A stretch of 64,000 bases of DNA from Pelagivirga sediminicola (GCF_003072125.1 NZ_QCYH01000006.1:1-64000), one strand, 5' to 3'; counted from the stretch's first letter, positions 9,072 through 18,426 are shown. Notes: generated by a model not told the origin, from the letters alone. Made by a program: numbers and translations.

Positions 9072-9461
9072 TTAGCGGCGCAGAAGATCCATCAGGCTGG
9101 ACGACATCTGCCGCGCCTGATCGAACATCTTCAGATTCGCCTCATAGCTGCGCTGCGCCTCGCGGGCGTCGGCGATCTCGATGACCAGTTCCACGTTGGA
9201 GCCCGCGTAATTGCCGCTTGCATCCGCCATCGGGTGCGACGGGTCGTAAATCTGCGCCAGCTCGCTGCGGTCCAGATGGACGCGCCCGGTCTGCACTGCG
9301 CCGGGAATGTCGCCGCCGAGGACTGTCTCGAACGCGACGGACTTTCGCCGATAGCCGGGCGTGTCGCTGTTGGCGATATTCTCGGACACGTGCCTGAGCC
9401 GGGCGGCCTGCGCCTTGAGCCCCGAAGAGGACAGCGAAAGGGAATCGGAAAAATCGCTCAT
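9072..9461 (-). CDS. flgC: Flagellar proximal rod protein FlgC
   Basis: FlgC is a proximal rod protein. The 129 residues show the N-terminal SENIANSDTPGYRRK motif and the C-terminal motif REAQRSYEANLKMF followed by the packing helix. Length and both terminal helices are normal. It lies directly downstream of flgB in the operon. Confidence 0.96.
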   Translation of the reverse strand: MSDFSDSLSLSSSGLKAQAARLRHVSENIANSDTPGYRRKSVAFETVLGGDIPGAVQTGRVHLDRSELAQIYDPSHPMADASGNYAGSNVELVIEIADAREAQRSYEANLKMFDQARQMSSSLMDLLRR

Positions 9462-9473
9462 GTCATATCTCCT

Positions 9474-9860
9474 TTAGCGGCGGCCAATTGCGGCGCGCAG
9501 AACGGTGAGGGACGATTTGTAGATGGCAAGCGAGCGGTCGTGCTGCCGCTTGACGTCGACGGCCTTGAGCATCTCCTGCTCCAGCGAAACGGAATTGCCG
9601 TTGGGATCGCTTTGGCCGCTGGCGGCGTCGCGGATTTCCACGGCGTAACCACCGGCCCGGTCGGTAAAATGGCCGGGGCGCGTCGCACGCGCGGCAAATC
9701 CCCTCCCGCCATCATAGGTTTCGGCAAAGGGCGCGATATCGCGCGCCTCATAGCCGGGCGTATCGGCATTTGCCATGTTGCGCGCCAGCACCGCCTGGCG
9801 GGCGCCCGCATGCTGCGCCATGGCATGGGACATGCGGAAAATCTGGAGTTTCTCAAACAT
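9474..9860 (-). CDS. flgB: Flagellar proximal rod protein FlgB
   Basis: FlgB is the first rod protein after FliE. I place the start at ATG 9860 (MFEKLQIFRMSHAM), preceded by an AAAGAGA-type ribosome binding site, giving 128 residues. The motif VLARNMANADTPGYEARD is clear. The gene heads the nine-gene minus-strand operon flgB-flgC-fliE-fliQ-flgF-flgG-flgA-flgH-fliL. It is divergent from fliI, so 9861-9944 should hold promoters for both directions. Confidence 0.93.
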   Translation of the reverse strand: MFEKLQIFRMSHAMAQHAGARQAVLARNMANADTPGYEARDIAPFAETYDGGRGFAARATRPGHFTDRAGGYAVEIRDAASGQSDPNGNSVSLEQEMLKAVDVKRQHDRSLAIYKSSLTVLRAAIGRR

Positions 9861-9944
9861 AATTCGGTCTCTTTCGTCGTCTTCAATCAAGGATTAACCG
9901 TGATTCCTTTAGAAATTGTTTTCAGAACATTTTTGGAGAGTTCG

Positions 9945-11351
9945 ATGGGAACAATTGATCTGAGCTGCCTCGGCGCCGAGATTGCCGATTTGAACGCAGT
10001 GCACGCGGTTGGCAGGGTCATCTCTGTTGCCGGCGCGACGCTGGAGATCGGCGGGCTGTCCGAAGCGGCGCGGCTGGGTGACCGGCTGCGCGTGCTGCGG
10101 CGGGACGGCAGCGAATTGTGGGGCGAGGTTTTGTCGCTGGCGCAGGGCCACGTGGTCATGTTGCCGGACGAGTCGACCATCGGCGTGTCCCTGGGCGATC
10201 GCGCATCGCTGCGCGACGCCGGGTCGATCGCGCCGTCGGATCGCTGGATCGGACGGATCGTCGATCCTTTCGGGCGGCCCATGGATGGCCGTCCCCTGAT
10301 GCGCGGGCCAGTGGCACGCCCGCTGCGCGCGGATCCACCGCCCCCGGCCGCGCGCATGGCCCTGGGCGCGCGGTTGGAGACCGGCACGGCCGTCTTCAAT
10401 ACATTCCTGCCCATCGTGAGGGGGCAGAGAATCGGGCTCTTTGCCGGGTCGGGCGTCGGTAAATCCAGCCTGCTGGGCAGTCTGGGAGGGAACATGCAGG
10501 CCGACGTGGTGGTTTTCGCCATGATCGGCGAGCGGGGCCGCGAGCTGCGCGATTTCGTCGAGAATGTACTGGGCCCCGAAGGGATGGCACGATCGGTTGT
10601 TGTCGCCGCGACGTCGGATCGCTCGCCCCTTGTTCGGCGGCGATGCGCATGGACCGCGATGGCGGTGGCCGAGCATTTTCGCGATCAGGGTCTCGACGTG
10701 CTTTTGCTGGCCGATTCGATCACGCGCTTTGCCGAAGCGCATCGCGAGGTCGCGACGGCCGCCGGCGAAATGCCGAGCCTGCGGGGCTATCCTGCCTCAA
10801 CCGCGCATATGATCATGTCGCTATGCGAACGCGCCGGGCCCGGGTCCGAAGGGCAGGGCAGCATCACCGGAATATTCAGCGTGCTGGTCGCAGGCTCCGA
10901 TATGGACGAGCCGGTGGCCGATATCCTGCGGGGCGTTCTGGACGGTCACGTTGTCATGGATCGCGACATCGCCGAGCGGGGGCGCTATCCGGCCATCAAC
11001 CTGCTGCGGTCGGTCTCGCGCAGTTTGCCGCGCGCGGCGTCGGATGCGGAAAATGACCTGCTCGGACGTGCGCGGGCACTTCTGGGGGCATATGAGCGGT
11101 CGGAAACGATGATTCGCGCCGGTCTTTATGCGCATGGCAGCGATCCCGAGCTGGATATGGCCATTCGCGCATGGCCTGATCTGGACCGGTTCCTCGGCGA
11201 GGCCGAGGCCGGATCGACGCAGAACAGCTTTGACCGACTGGCACTGATCCTGCGCCGCGCGGCGGTGGCGCCGACGGCCAGCCGCGGGCCCGCTGCCCGA
11301 TCCGGGCCGCAGCAAGCGCGCGACACCGGCAAAACGTCGGCAATGCGGTGA
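9945..11351 (+). CDS. fliI: Flagellum-specific export ATPase FliI
   Basis: FliI is the type III export ATPase. The start is ATG 9945, preceded by GGAGAG, giving 468 residues; the open frame further upstream is antisense to flgB/flgC and is not coding. The Walker A motif AGSGVGKSS lies at about residues 168-176. DVLLLADSITRFAEA is the Walker B region, and MIGERGRELRDFVE is also present. The C-terminal tail is Ala/Arg-rich and variable. The gene is monocistronic as seen here. Confidence 0.95.
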   Translation: MGTIDLSCLGAEIADLNAVHAVGRVISVAGATLEIGGLSEAARLGDRLRVLRRDGSELWGEVLSLAQGHVVMLPDESTIGVSLGDRASLRDAGSIAPSDRWIGRIVDPFGRPMDGRPLMRGPVARPLRADPPPPAARMALGARLETGTAVFNTFLPIVRGQRIGLFAGSGVGKSSLLGSLGGNMQADVVVFAMIGERGRELRDFVENVLGPEGMARSVVVAATSDRSPLVRRRCAWTAMAVAEHFRDQGLDVLLLADSITRFAEAHREVATAAGEMPSLRGYPASTAHMIMSLCERAGPGSEGQGSITGIFSVLVAGSDMDEPVADILRGVLDGHVVMDRDIAERGRYPAINLLRSVSRSLPRAASDAENDLLGRARALLGAYERSETMIRAGLYAHGSDPELDMAIRAWPDLDRFLGEAEAGSTQNSFDRLALILRRAAVAPTASRGPAARSGPQQARDTGKTSAMR

Positions 11352-11397
11352 TGCACCGAGTCAATGGCGCTCAAAACGGGGGGCTTCCTGCGGACAT

Positions 11398-12201
11398 TCA
11401 GAAAAGACGGGGCATGCTTTGCAGCAAGGTCAGGGCGATTGTGCCAGATGATTGGATATCAAACGATTTGATTTGATCGCGCATGAGAAACCGTTCGATC
11501 ACAACCTCCTGCAGCGCCGGATCGGATAGCTGGGCGAGGCTGTCGATACCAAGTTGCCGCTTGGCGCGATCCGAGAATTCGCCGATCTGCATGTCAAGAT
11601 CCGCCTGACCAAAGCTGGAGGGAAGGCCCAGTGCGGTTTCGAAAACTTCGCGCAAAGGCGGATTTCCCAGTATTTTCAGCCAGCGTGTTTCCTCCTTGGC
11701 CGCTTGTCCGGCAATGTCGGGCAAGCTGCGCTTGGCGTCCATGGCAAGGCGCATGCTTCGATCCTGTTCGCCGACGGCCACCTCGAACTCTCGGCGCTGG
11801 AATTTCGAGACGATGTCGCGCGCCCATGATAGGCTTGATGTCTGCGGGCCTGCGGCATCCCCGAAACCGAACGCCTTTGAAAACTCGCGGTAGCGCACAT
11901 CCGACAGCTTGTTGGCCAGTGCCGTCTTGTCGTCCGTGCCGCCGGCAAGGATCGTGCGAACGAACGCAGTGCTGTTCAGATCATCGCTCAGACCAAACGC
12001 GCCCAGAGCCACGCGCAGAAGTCGACGATCCGACACCAGATCGTCCGCGGTGCGCGCCTTCGAGATGTTTTTCTCGAAATATTCCGTATCGCGGCTGATC
12101 TGCGGGCTCTTGTCGAAGGCTTGCGTCTGTTTCTGCAAGGTTCGGTTGAGATAGTTCCACCCCGTCAGGCCGCCCGTGGGAATGACCGGTTGAAAGCTCA
12201 T
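11398..12201 (-). CDS. DUF1217 family protein of flagellar cluster
   Basis: This 267-residue soluble protein has no signal peptide and is helix-rich. The N-terminus (GGLTGWNYLNRTL; FEKNISKARTADDLVSDRRLLRVAL) matches DUF1217, a family found almost only in alphaproteobacterial flagellar clusters, where its role is undefined. The start ATG overlaps the flbT stop by 4 nt, so it is the last gene of the flgJ-flgN-fliC-flaF-flbT-DUF1217 strand. Co-translation suggests a role linked to flagellin expression or export, which is inference. Confidence 0.8.
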   Translation of the reverse strand: MSFQPVIPTGGLTGWNYLNRTLQKQTQAFDKSPQISRDTEYFEKNISKARTADDLVSDRRLLRVALGAFGLSDDLNSTAFVRTILAGGTDDKTALANKLSDVRYREFSKAFGFGDAAGPQTSSLSWARDIVSKFQRREFEVAVGEQDRSMRLAMDAKRSLPDIAGQAAKEETRWLKILGNPPLREVFETALGLPSSFGQADLDMQIGEFSDRAKRQLGIDSLAQLSDPALQEVVIERFLMRDQIKSFDIQSSGTIALTLLQSMPRLF

Positions 12202-12602
12202 GACACGCGCTGCGCCAGCAGCCTGTCTTCACGCGGCAGCAAGGTGCGCAAGGCTTTCAGGCATTGGTAATATTGCCCATCCAGCACGGCCTGACCCGCC
12301 TTGGTCAGCTGGTCGCGGCTGTCCGGGTCGGTCAGGATCTGACTGAGCTCCTCGATACGGCGCAGCAAGGGCAGCTTGGCGTCAGCAGGATCGGCGTCGC
12401 CGGACAGAACCAGCTGCGCGGAATAGCACACGCGCCTGACCGGAGTCGTCGCCTCTTCGGGGTGAATCGCGTCGCGAAGACGCAGGATATTCGCTTCGGA
12501 CGTGACGACGGACAGGCGCGAGCGCTTGTCCCCGTTTTCGATCACGGCACCGTTGATGAGCACGCGCTCCTTGGGGCCAAGCTTGAGGACAAGACCGCTC
12601 AT
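12198..12602 (-). CDS. flbT: Flagellin translation regulator FlbT
   Basis: FlbT binds the flagellin mRNA leader in Caulobacter and represses or modulates its translation until the hook-basal body is finished. The 134 residues show the family start (LVLKLGPKERVLINGAVIE) and the GQYYQCLKALRTLLPRE segment near residue 110. It overlaps the flaF stop by 4 nt and the DUF1217 start by 4 nt, so the three are translationally coupled. Confidence 0.93.
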   Translation of the reverse strand: MSGLVLKLGPKERVLINGAVIENGDKRSRLSVVTSEANILRLRDAIHPEEATTPVRRVCYSAQLVLSGDADPADAKLPLLRRIEELSQILTDPDSRDQLTKAGQAVLDGQYYQCLKALRTLLPREDRLLAQRVS

Positions 12603-12973
12603 GCCGCAGCCCCCCCATCGCGAAGACCGCGCATGATGGCAGTGTTGATCTCGATCAGCGCATCGGCGCTGGCCTCGCTGCGCAAAACCTTGCTGCTGTG
12701 CGAGTTGGTGAATTCGGCCAGAGAGAAAATCCCCGCGCGCAGTTCCTTGGGCAGCGGGTTGTCGTTATCGGCCACTTCGGTGGCGAACAACGCCCAGAGG
12801 TTTCTGTTCTCGTGGATCGCCGTGGCAAGTTCGACGATGTCGAATGGCTCTTTTGCCGCCGCTGATTTCAGCCGATGAGTAATGCGGGCCACGGTTTCGT
12901 ATTCGGTGCCGCGCATGGTGCGGATAGGCTGATTGGTCTGTCCATAGGCATTCTGCGCCTGGCGAATTGCGTT
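12599..12973 (-). CDS. flaF: Flagellin secretion/translation protein FlaF
   Basis: FlaF acts with FlbT to control flagellin synthesis and secretion. I place the start at GTG 12973 (M-N-A-I-R-Q-A-Q-N-A-Y-G), because a GGAAGGA ribosome binding site lies about 9 nt upstream and because FlaF proteins normally begin this way. A GTG at 13006 would add 11 residues. The product has 124 residues with the typical NLWALFATEVAD and LPKELRAGIFSLAEF segments. Confidence 0.88.
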   Translation of the reverse strand, partial: NAIRQAQNAYGQTNQPIRTMRGTEYETVARITHRLKSAAAKEPFDIVELATAIHENRNLWALFATEVADNDNPLPKELRAGIFSLAEFTNSHSSKVLRSEASADALIEINTAIMRGLRDGGAAA

Positions 12974-13050
12974 CACGGGGTCAATCCTTCCGGAAGTTTC
13001 TGTCACGGGACGAGGGGGTCAGGGGCGCCGCGTGGGCACCCCTGAATAGA

Positions 13051-13974
13051 TTATCCGCGGAAGAGCGACAAAAGCGCTTGCGGGGCCTGATTGGCGATGG
13101 ACAGCGATTGCACACCAAGCTGCTGCTGGGTCTGCAGCGCCTTCAGGCGTGCCGATGCCTCCTCCATGTCGGTATCGACAAGGTTGCCGATGCCGGATTT
13201 GAGCGAATCGGACAGCTTCGACACATATTCGTTCTGCGTCTCCATCCGGCTCTGGATCGAGCCAAAAGTGGCCGCTGCGCCCGAAGCGGTGTCGATCATA
13301 TCTTCGATCGCGGAAAGGGCCGACAGCGCCCCGCCAGCCGTGGAGACGTCAATGGCATCAAGTGCAATATTTGTACCCGTCCCGTCATCACCCTCGAGGC
13401 CCAGGCCCGTGAGGTTAATTGCGGCAACATTGATCTTCGATGCGGTCACAGCTGATCCGCTACGGTCAAGCGCGGAGATAACTTGAATGCCCGTATCGCC
13501 CGTGGTGGCGGCATCACCATCCAAATCCACGTAGTTCCCGTCGACATCATTCACGGTGACTGCCGAGTTGTTGACCAGATTTACGCCGTTGATCTGGGCA
13601 GAATTCACGTTGGAATTGATCTGTGCCACCAGCGATTTGACCCGCTCCTGCAGCGTTACGCGATCAACCGTTCCGTCCTGCGCGGCGACGATCTCTTCCT
13701 TGATGGCTTTGAGGTCGTCAGTAACCTTTTCGGCAGTCATCCGCGCAACCGACACGGTCGATTCGCCCAAGGACAGCGATTTCGACACCGCCTTGAAGCC
13801 TTGGACATCGGATTCCATCACTTTGGAAATCGCCCAGACTGCCGAGTTGTCCTTGGCCGTCGCCACTTCCTTGCCGGTCGAGATCATGTCGGTGGTCTTG
13901 GCCAGGTTGCCGTTGATGGATTTCAGGGTCTGCAATGCGACCATTGCGCTGTTGTTTGTCAGAATGCTGGACAT
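13051..13974 (-). CDS. fliC: Flagellin
   Basis: This is the filament subunit. The start is ATG 13974, preceded by AAAGGAAAATGCT, giving 307 residues. The conserved coiled ends are intact: N-terminal SSILTNNSAMVALQTLKSI and C-terminal SLSIANQAPQALLSLFRG. The short middle (roughly residues 140-200) indicates a small outer domain, as usual in Rhodobacterales. flaF and flbT follow on the same strand. A leader of about 200 nt separates it from flgN-like, and FlbT-type regulation probably acts there. No terminator is obvious in the 77 nt before flaF. Confidence 0.96.
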   Translation of the reverse strand: MSSILTNNSAMVALQTLKSINGNLAKTTDMISTGKEVATAKDNSAVWAISKVMESDVQGFKAVSKSLSLGESTVSVARMTAEKVTDDLKAIKEEIVAAQDGTVDRVTLQERVKSLVAQINSNVNSAQINGVNLVNNSAVTVNDVDGNYVDLDGDAATTGDTGIQVISALDRSGSAVTASKINVAAINLTGLGLEGDDGTGTNIALDAIDVSTAGGALSALSAIEDMIDTASGAAATFGSIQSRMETQNEYVSKLSDSLKSGIGNLVDTDMEEASARLKALQTQQQLGVQSLSIANQAPQALLSLFRG

Positions 13975-14182
13975 AGCATTTTCCTTTAGCTTGCGGTGCT
14001 TTGCACCAGTTACATGCCCGCCCCGGTTACGCGGCGGTTTCAAATGTCATTCTGACCTTTGCAGCCCCGCTTTGTCGGCGCCGCGCCATCCAGATCGGAT
14101 GCAGGCCTAGAATGGGCTGATATGTGCTAATGGAACGCTAAGAGGACCGGCTTATAAAGGGCGCATTTGATGCAAATTCGTG

Positions 14183-14542
14183 TCAGGCGCGCTTTTCGAT
14201 CTGATGATCGATGACGCCGGGAATCTCATATTTCTGACCGCGGTTGTCATAGGTTTCAAGGCTGCGACGCGCCTTGCGGACGGCGGCCATGCGGCCGGCG
14301 ACGGCGCGGATGCCCTCCAGCGCTCCGTCCAGCAACTCCTGATTCCGCATGACTTTTTCCTTGAGCGTCGAGACCGCGGACCGGGATGCCGGCGCGAGCG
14401 TGTTCAGCCGGTCGATCAGTTTTTCCTTATCGTGCAAAATCGCTGCTATCGCCTCCAGATCGCCGGTCAAAAGCGCCGCGCGCTCACGGTCGAGCAGTGC
14501 ATCAAGATCGTCGATCAGTCTTGTTTGCGCATCATGCGTCAT
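14183..14542 (-). CDS. FlgN-like flagellar chaperone
   Basis: The 119-residue helical, coiled-coil-forming protein (LIDDLDALLDRERAALLTGD at the start) resembles FlgN, the export chaperone of the hook-filament junction proteins FlgK and FlgL. Its 5' end overlaps the flgJ-like gene by 11 nt. The FlgN family is poorly conserved, so the assignment rests on the LLDxERxALLxGD-type start and on context. Confidence 0.75.
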   Translation of the reverse strand: MTHDAQTRLIDDLDALLDRERAALLTGDLEAIAAILHDKEKLIDRLNTLAPASRSAVSTLKEKVMRNQELLDGALEGIRAVAGRMAAVRKARRSLETYDNRGQKYEIPGVIDHQIEKRA

Positions 14543-14822
14543 TGGATATCTCCATCATGGATTGATAAAAGGTTTCAGCCAGCCCAAGGCCGCCCGATTT
14601 TACGATCTCATCGGCCAGGGCCTGTCTTTGGAACGATGCGAACTGCTCCTCCCCGATGCCGCCGGCAAATTCGCTGCTTTTGCCGAAGCCCGCGGATTTC
14701 AGCATTTCGGCCAGAAACGTCGCCTCCAGTTTTTGCGCGGCTTCGCGCGCCGAGAGGGATGCCGAGATGCCGGCCCGTACCTGAGCTGGCCGTATCGCGC
14801 CGCCTGATGGGATGTCTTTCAT
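14532..14822 (-). CDS. FlgJ-like rod-binding protein
   Basis: The 96-residue protein corresponds to the N-terminal rod-binding domain of FlgJ alone, without the muramidase domain, as is usual in alphaproteobacteria, where a separate SLT enzyme supplies the lytic activity (here the gene at 79). The KLEATFLAEMLKSAGF and GIGEEQFASFQRQALADEIVKSGGLGLAE segments are diagnostic. It overlaps the flgN-like start and heads the minus strand of this part of the cluster. Confidence 0.85.
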   Translation of the reverse strand: MKDIPSGGAIRPAQVRAGISASLSAREAAQKLEATFLAEMLKSAGFGKSSEFAGGIGEEQFASFQRQALADEIVKSGGLGLAETFYQSMMEISNDA

Positions 14823-14934
14823 GAGAATACCTCGAATTGAATGAACTCGGTGTCATTTGATCGCAAACCGGTAAAGAAGCAGTAACCAGATTTTGCGATG
14901 CTGACCTTTGAAGGAATAAAACCCGGAGGGGCAA

Positions 14935-15594
14935 ATGCCTGGCTTTCAAACGACACCCGGATTGCTTGCAATGCCCGGCGCGCCAACTGTCGCGCGTGGC
15001 GCGGCAGGTGATCGGGGCATGGCGACCGACAAGGAGAATCGCGCGGAAACGCCTGAATTCCAGTCTGTTTTCGAGCAGATTGCCGCGGGGCGCGCGATTG
15101 CTGCGGAGGCGACCGGGCAGGATGTGCACAGACACGATCCAGCGGGCGGCGAATCGGATGGGCAAACGCTGTCTGATGATGACGTCGCCATGGCCGATAC
15201 TGAGGCCGCCGCGGCGCAGGAGGGTTCAGAAACAACCGAATCGCCTGATGTGTGGGCGATGGAGGAGGCGTTTTCTTCGCCAGAGGCGGCTGAGGCGCCC
15301 GAACAGGACACGCTTGATGTGCAGGCGCCGGAATACGTGTGGCAGGCGTCGGCCGCACCCGCCACCATCCCGGTGGCGGAGCATGCCAACGGCGACGGCG
15401 GCGCGGGAGTGCTCAAAGGATCGGGCCAGGTGAAAGTGCCCGAAGCCATTACGGCCCCCCTGCGCGCGACCTTGGAGCGCACGGGCGCGGACGCCGCCCC
15501 AAGCATGTCGGCGCCGAGCAAGACCGCGATCATGGTCGAGAGCAGTTTGGCGGCCAGCGTGCCGGTGGCACCCTCGCAGCCGGATCGGGCATGA
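14935..15594 (+). pseudogene. 5' part of fliK-like hook-length control gene, truncated
   Basis: A good ribosome binding site (GGAGGGG) precedes ATG 14935. The 219-residue product is low-complexity, acidic and Ala/Pro/Thr-rich, like the N-terminal ruler part of FliK. The conserved C-terminal FliK domain, which contacts FlhB, is missing. The frame instead ends at 15594 where it meets the antisense 5' part of a yjbH-type gene. Position next to flgJ, and divergent from it, fits fliK in this group; normally flgD would follow and it does not. I infer a truncated fliK, but the N-terminal part alone has no diagnostic motif. Confidence 0.6.
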
Positions 15595-15988
15595 TCCCAC
15601 CGATCCCCGAATAGCGAAAGCTGGCGGTCAGACGCGGCAAAAGCTGAAAGGTCAGCGTCGTGCGTGTCGTCGTGCTGCGTCCCGAGCCGTAGAAGGACAC
15701 GGTTGTCGAAAGTTGCGCATCGGGCGCCATTTCGGCGGTGGGCATGTCGATCAGCCCGCCGGGGGTGCCGTAGATGTTGGTTTGCGTCGTGATCTGATTG
15801 CCGGTCGGCCGGTCCGGCGTGACGCTGGCGGCCAAATCGTTGGCTGCCCGCGATGTCGCCGTCTGCGCGTAGGCGAGCGGAGTTCCGGCAGTCAGCAAAA
15901 GAGCGGTGGCCACGGTGGCGGCTATCGGCTGTGTGCAGATCACTGATGTCCCTCGGGCGGTGCAGGCTTTGGCGCCGACAATACGCAA
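15530..15988 (-). pseudogene. 5' part of YjbH-family exopolysaccharide gene, truncated
   Basis: YjbH-family proteins are outer-membrane barrel lipid/polysaccharide export factors of more than 600 residues. Here about 129 recognisable residues remain: a signal peptide ending at AYAQ, then NIYGTPGGLIDMPTAEMAPD, TVSFYGSGRSTTTRTTLTF and LPRLTASFRYSGI. After Ile at 15602-15604 the sequence stops resembling YjbH and reads antisense through the fliK fragment to a stop at 15530. The barrel is lost, so the product cannot be functional. The two 5' fragments meet head to head, which implies a rearrangement or a misassembly. Confidence 0.8.
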
Positions 15989-16058
15989 GCTATCGGGGGA
16001 ACAACAGTGATTTTCCCCAGATCTAGCGGTTTTTCGCGCCGATGTGCCTCTATATGCT

Positions 16059-17591
16059 CTACGTCAGTTGCGCCATCAGCAGAACGGTGGCGATGCCGAT
16101 CCCAAAACCTGCCACTCCCCAGGCGGCCAGATCGCGGCGACGGCGGCGCGGCGGGGCGGGTGGCGGGGCCGATTGGCGCATGATCGCGGTTTCCACGATC
16201 TGGGGCAGGCGCGGCCCGAAACGGGCAAGGACCGCCAGCGTCTTGCCCAGGCTCTGGGCGATCGCGCGAGGGCCGAGGCTCTGGCGGATGTAGTCCTCGA
16301 CCACGGGCTTGGCGACCTGCCAGATGTTGATCTGCGGGTTGAGCGAACGCGCGACCCCCTCCACCACCACCATCGTGCGCTGAAGCAGGATCAGCTCGGT
16401 CCGGGTTTCCATGCCGAAACGTTCCGTGACTTCAAACAGATAGCTCAGAAGGCTGCCCATGCTGATGCGGCTGGCATCCATACCGAAGATAGGCTCGCCC
16501 ACCGCGCGCAGGGCGCGGGCGAACTCATCGACATCGCGGTCGGGCGGCACATATCCGGCCTCGAAATGCACCTCGGCGACGCGGCGATAGTCGCGCTTGA
16601 TGAAACCATAGAGGATCTCGGCATAGACGCGGCGGGTGTATTCGTCGATATGGCCCATGATGCCGAAATCATAGGCGATGATGTTGCCGTTCGGCGCCAC
16701 CTTCAGGTTGCCTTGGTGCATGTCGGCGTGAAAATACCCGTCGCGCAGCGCATGGCTGAGGAAGAGTTGCAGCACCCGGTCGCCCAGCACGGTGCGGTCA
16801 TGGCCCGCCGCGTCGATGGCGGCATTGTCGCCAAGGGGCGCGCCGTCGGCCCATTCCATCGTCATCACGCGGCGGCTGGACAGGGCCCACTTGATGCTGG
16901 GCAGCTGAAAACCCTTGTCATCCTTGGTGTTCGCGGCGAATTCCGAGGCTGAGGACGCTTCGAGCCGCAGGTCAAGCTCGCCCATGACGACACCCTCGAA
17001 ATGGGCGATCACGTCCGTCGGGCGCAGGCGCCGCGAGGAGGGTGACAGGAATTCGATCACGTTGGCGGCGAAATAGAACGCGTCGATATCCACGCGAAAG
17101 GCGCGTTCGATACCGGGGCGGAGCACCTTGATTGCGACCGCCTCGCCCGTTTCCTTCAGCCGCGCCTTGTGGACCTGCGCGATGGAGGCGGCGGCAACCG
17201 GCGGGCTGAAATCATCGAAAATGGCCTCGACGGGCAGGCCCAGTTCGGATTCGATGCTGGCCTTGGCCACGTCGATGCTGAACGGCGGCAGCTTGTCCTG
17301 CAGCACGCGCATCTGCGCGGCCAGATCGTCACCCACCAGATCGGGGCGCGTCGACAGGATCTGCCCGAATTTGATATAGGCCGGCCCCAGCGCGGTCAGC
17401 GCGCGGGGCGCGGGCGGCACCGATGGATCGCCCTTGGCGCCCAGCCATTTGAACGGCCACGCGATCAGCCGCAGTGTCGTGCGCACCAGTGGCGGCGCGT
17501 CCATCGCATCCATCACGATGCCCATGGCGCCCGTCCGTTCCAGCGTGGCGCCGGTGCGGATCAGGCGGATGATGTTATGCGGTCCCCGCAT
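16059..17591 (-). CDS. ubiB: Ubiquinone biosynthesis ATPase/kinase-like UbiB
   Basis: UbiB is a membrane-associated ADCK-type ATPase needed for ubiquinone (coenzyme Q) synthesis. The 510 residues include the family motif KFGQILSTRPDLVG near residue 75, an Ala-rich loop AAASIAQVHKA near residue 130, HADMHQGNL near residue 285 and the DFG motif YDFGIMGHI, and they end with hydrophobic membrane segments. It starts 3 nt after the ubiE stop, forming a ubiE-ubiB operon. Confidence 0.95.
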   Translation of the reverse strand: MRGPHNIIRLIRTGATLERTGAMGIVMDAMDAPPLVRTTLRLIAWPFKWLGAKGDPSVPPAPRALTALGPAYIKFGQILSTRPDLVGDDLAAQMRVLQDKLPPFSIDVAKASIESELGLPVEAIFDDFSPPVAAASIAQVHKARLKETGEAVAIKVLRPGIERAFRVDIDAFYFAANVIEFLSPSSRRLRPTDVIAHFEGVVMGELDLRLEASSASEFAANTKDDKGFQLPSIKWALSSRRVMTMEWADGAPLGDNAAIDAAGHDRTVLGDRVLQLFLSHALRDGYFHADMHQGNLKVAPNGNIIAYDFGIMGHIDEYTRRVYAEILYGFIKRDYRRVAEVHFEAGYVPPDRDVDEFARALRAVGEPIFGMDASRISMGSLLSYLFEVTERFGMETRTELILLQRTMVVVEGVARSLNPQINIWQVAKPVVEDYIRQSLGPRAIAQSLGKTLAVLARFGPRLPQIVETAIMRQSAPPPAPPRRRRRDLAAWGVAGFGIGIATVLLMAQLT

Positions 17592-17594
17592 GCC

Positions 17595-18338
17595 TCAGAG
17601 CTTCCAGCCGGAGTGAAGACAGGCGATGCCAAGGCTCAGGTTGCGATACTTGGCATTGCCGAAGCCCGCCTGCCTGACCATGCTCAGGAACGTCTCCTGA
17701 TCGGGAAACTTTCGAATGGATTCAACAAGGTATTGATAACTGTCCTTGTCGCCCGCTATCGCCTGACCCATCCGCGGGATGATGTTGAAGCTATAAAGGT
17801 CATAGACCTTCTGCATCATCTCATTGGGGATCTGGCTGAATTCCAGCACCATCAGCCGCCCGCCGGGGCGCAGCACGCGATACGCCTCGTTCAGCGCCTC
17901 TTGGGGGCGCGTTACATTCCGGATGCCGAAGCTGATCGTGTAGACGTCAAAGCTGTGGTCGTCGAAGGGCAGGGCCATCGCGTCGCCCACGACCCAGTCG
18001 AGGCTGTCGGCCATCGCCTCGGCCTCGGCGCGCTTGCGGCCTTCGATCAGCATCGGCTCGGTCAGGTCCAGAACGGTGGCGTGGCCGCTGCCCGCGCGTT
18101 TGAGAAAGCGGAACGCGATGTCGCCGGTGCCGCCCGCAACATCCAGCAGGCGCTGGCTAGGGCGGGGGGCGAGCCAATCCATCATCGCGTCCTTCCAGAC
18201 GCGGTGGATTCCCATGCTCATCACGTCGTTCATCACGTCATATTTGCTGGCGACCGACCCGAAGACGCCGCGCACGCGGCCCGCCTTTTCCCCTTCCGGG
18301 ATGTCCTGAAATCCGAAATGGGTGGTTTTCTCGTTCAT
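17595..18338 (-). CDS. ubiE: Ubiquinone/menaquinone C-methyltransferase UbiE
   Basis: UbiE performs a SAM-dependent C-methylation in ubiquinone synthesis. I place the start at ATG 18338 ([13 protein letters not shown]), giving 247 residues, the usual length; an upstream extension would not be UbiE-like. The motifs [29 protein letters not shown] (SAM site) and [24 protein letters not shown] are complete. It is followed immediately by ubiB. Confidence 0.96.
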   Translation of the reverse strand: MNEKTTHFGFQDIPEGEKAGRVRGVFGSVASKYDVMNDVMSMGIHRVWKDAMMDWLAPRPSQRLLDVAGGTGDIAFRFLKRAGSGHATVLDLTEPMLIEGRKRAEAEAMADSLDWVVGDAMALPFDDHSFDVYTISFGIRNVTRPQEALNEAYRVLRPGGRLMVLEFSQIPNEMMQKVYDLYSFNIIPRMGQAIAGDKDSYQYLVESIRKFPDQETFLSMVRQAGFGNAKYRNLSLGIACLHSGWKL

Positions 18339-18426
18339 CGCTCGTGCCCCGTGCCTGTTTCGTGCCTTGTTATAGGGCGCATGTGCGCAGACACAATGCG
18401 GCGATGCCGCGCCGCCCTGCGCCGGA

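Noticed and set aside
9045..9944. Upstream extension of the fliI frame over flgB and flgC
   Set aside because: The extension is antisense to two intact rod genes. FliI similarity starts at ATG 9945, which has its own ribosome binding site.
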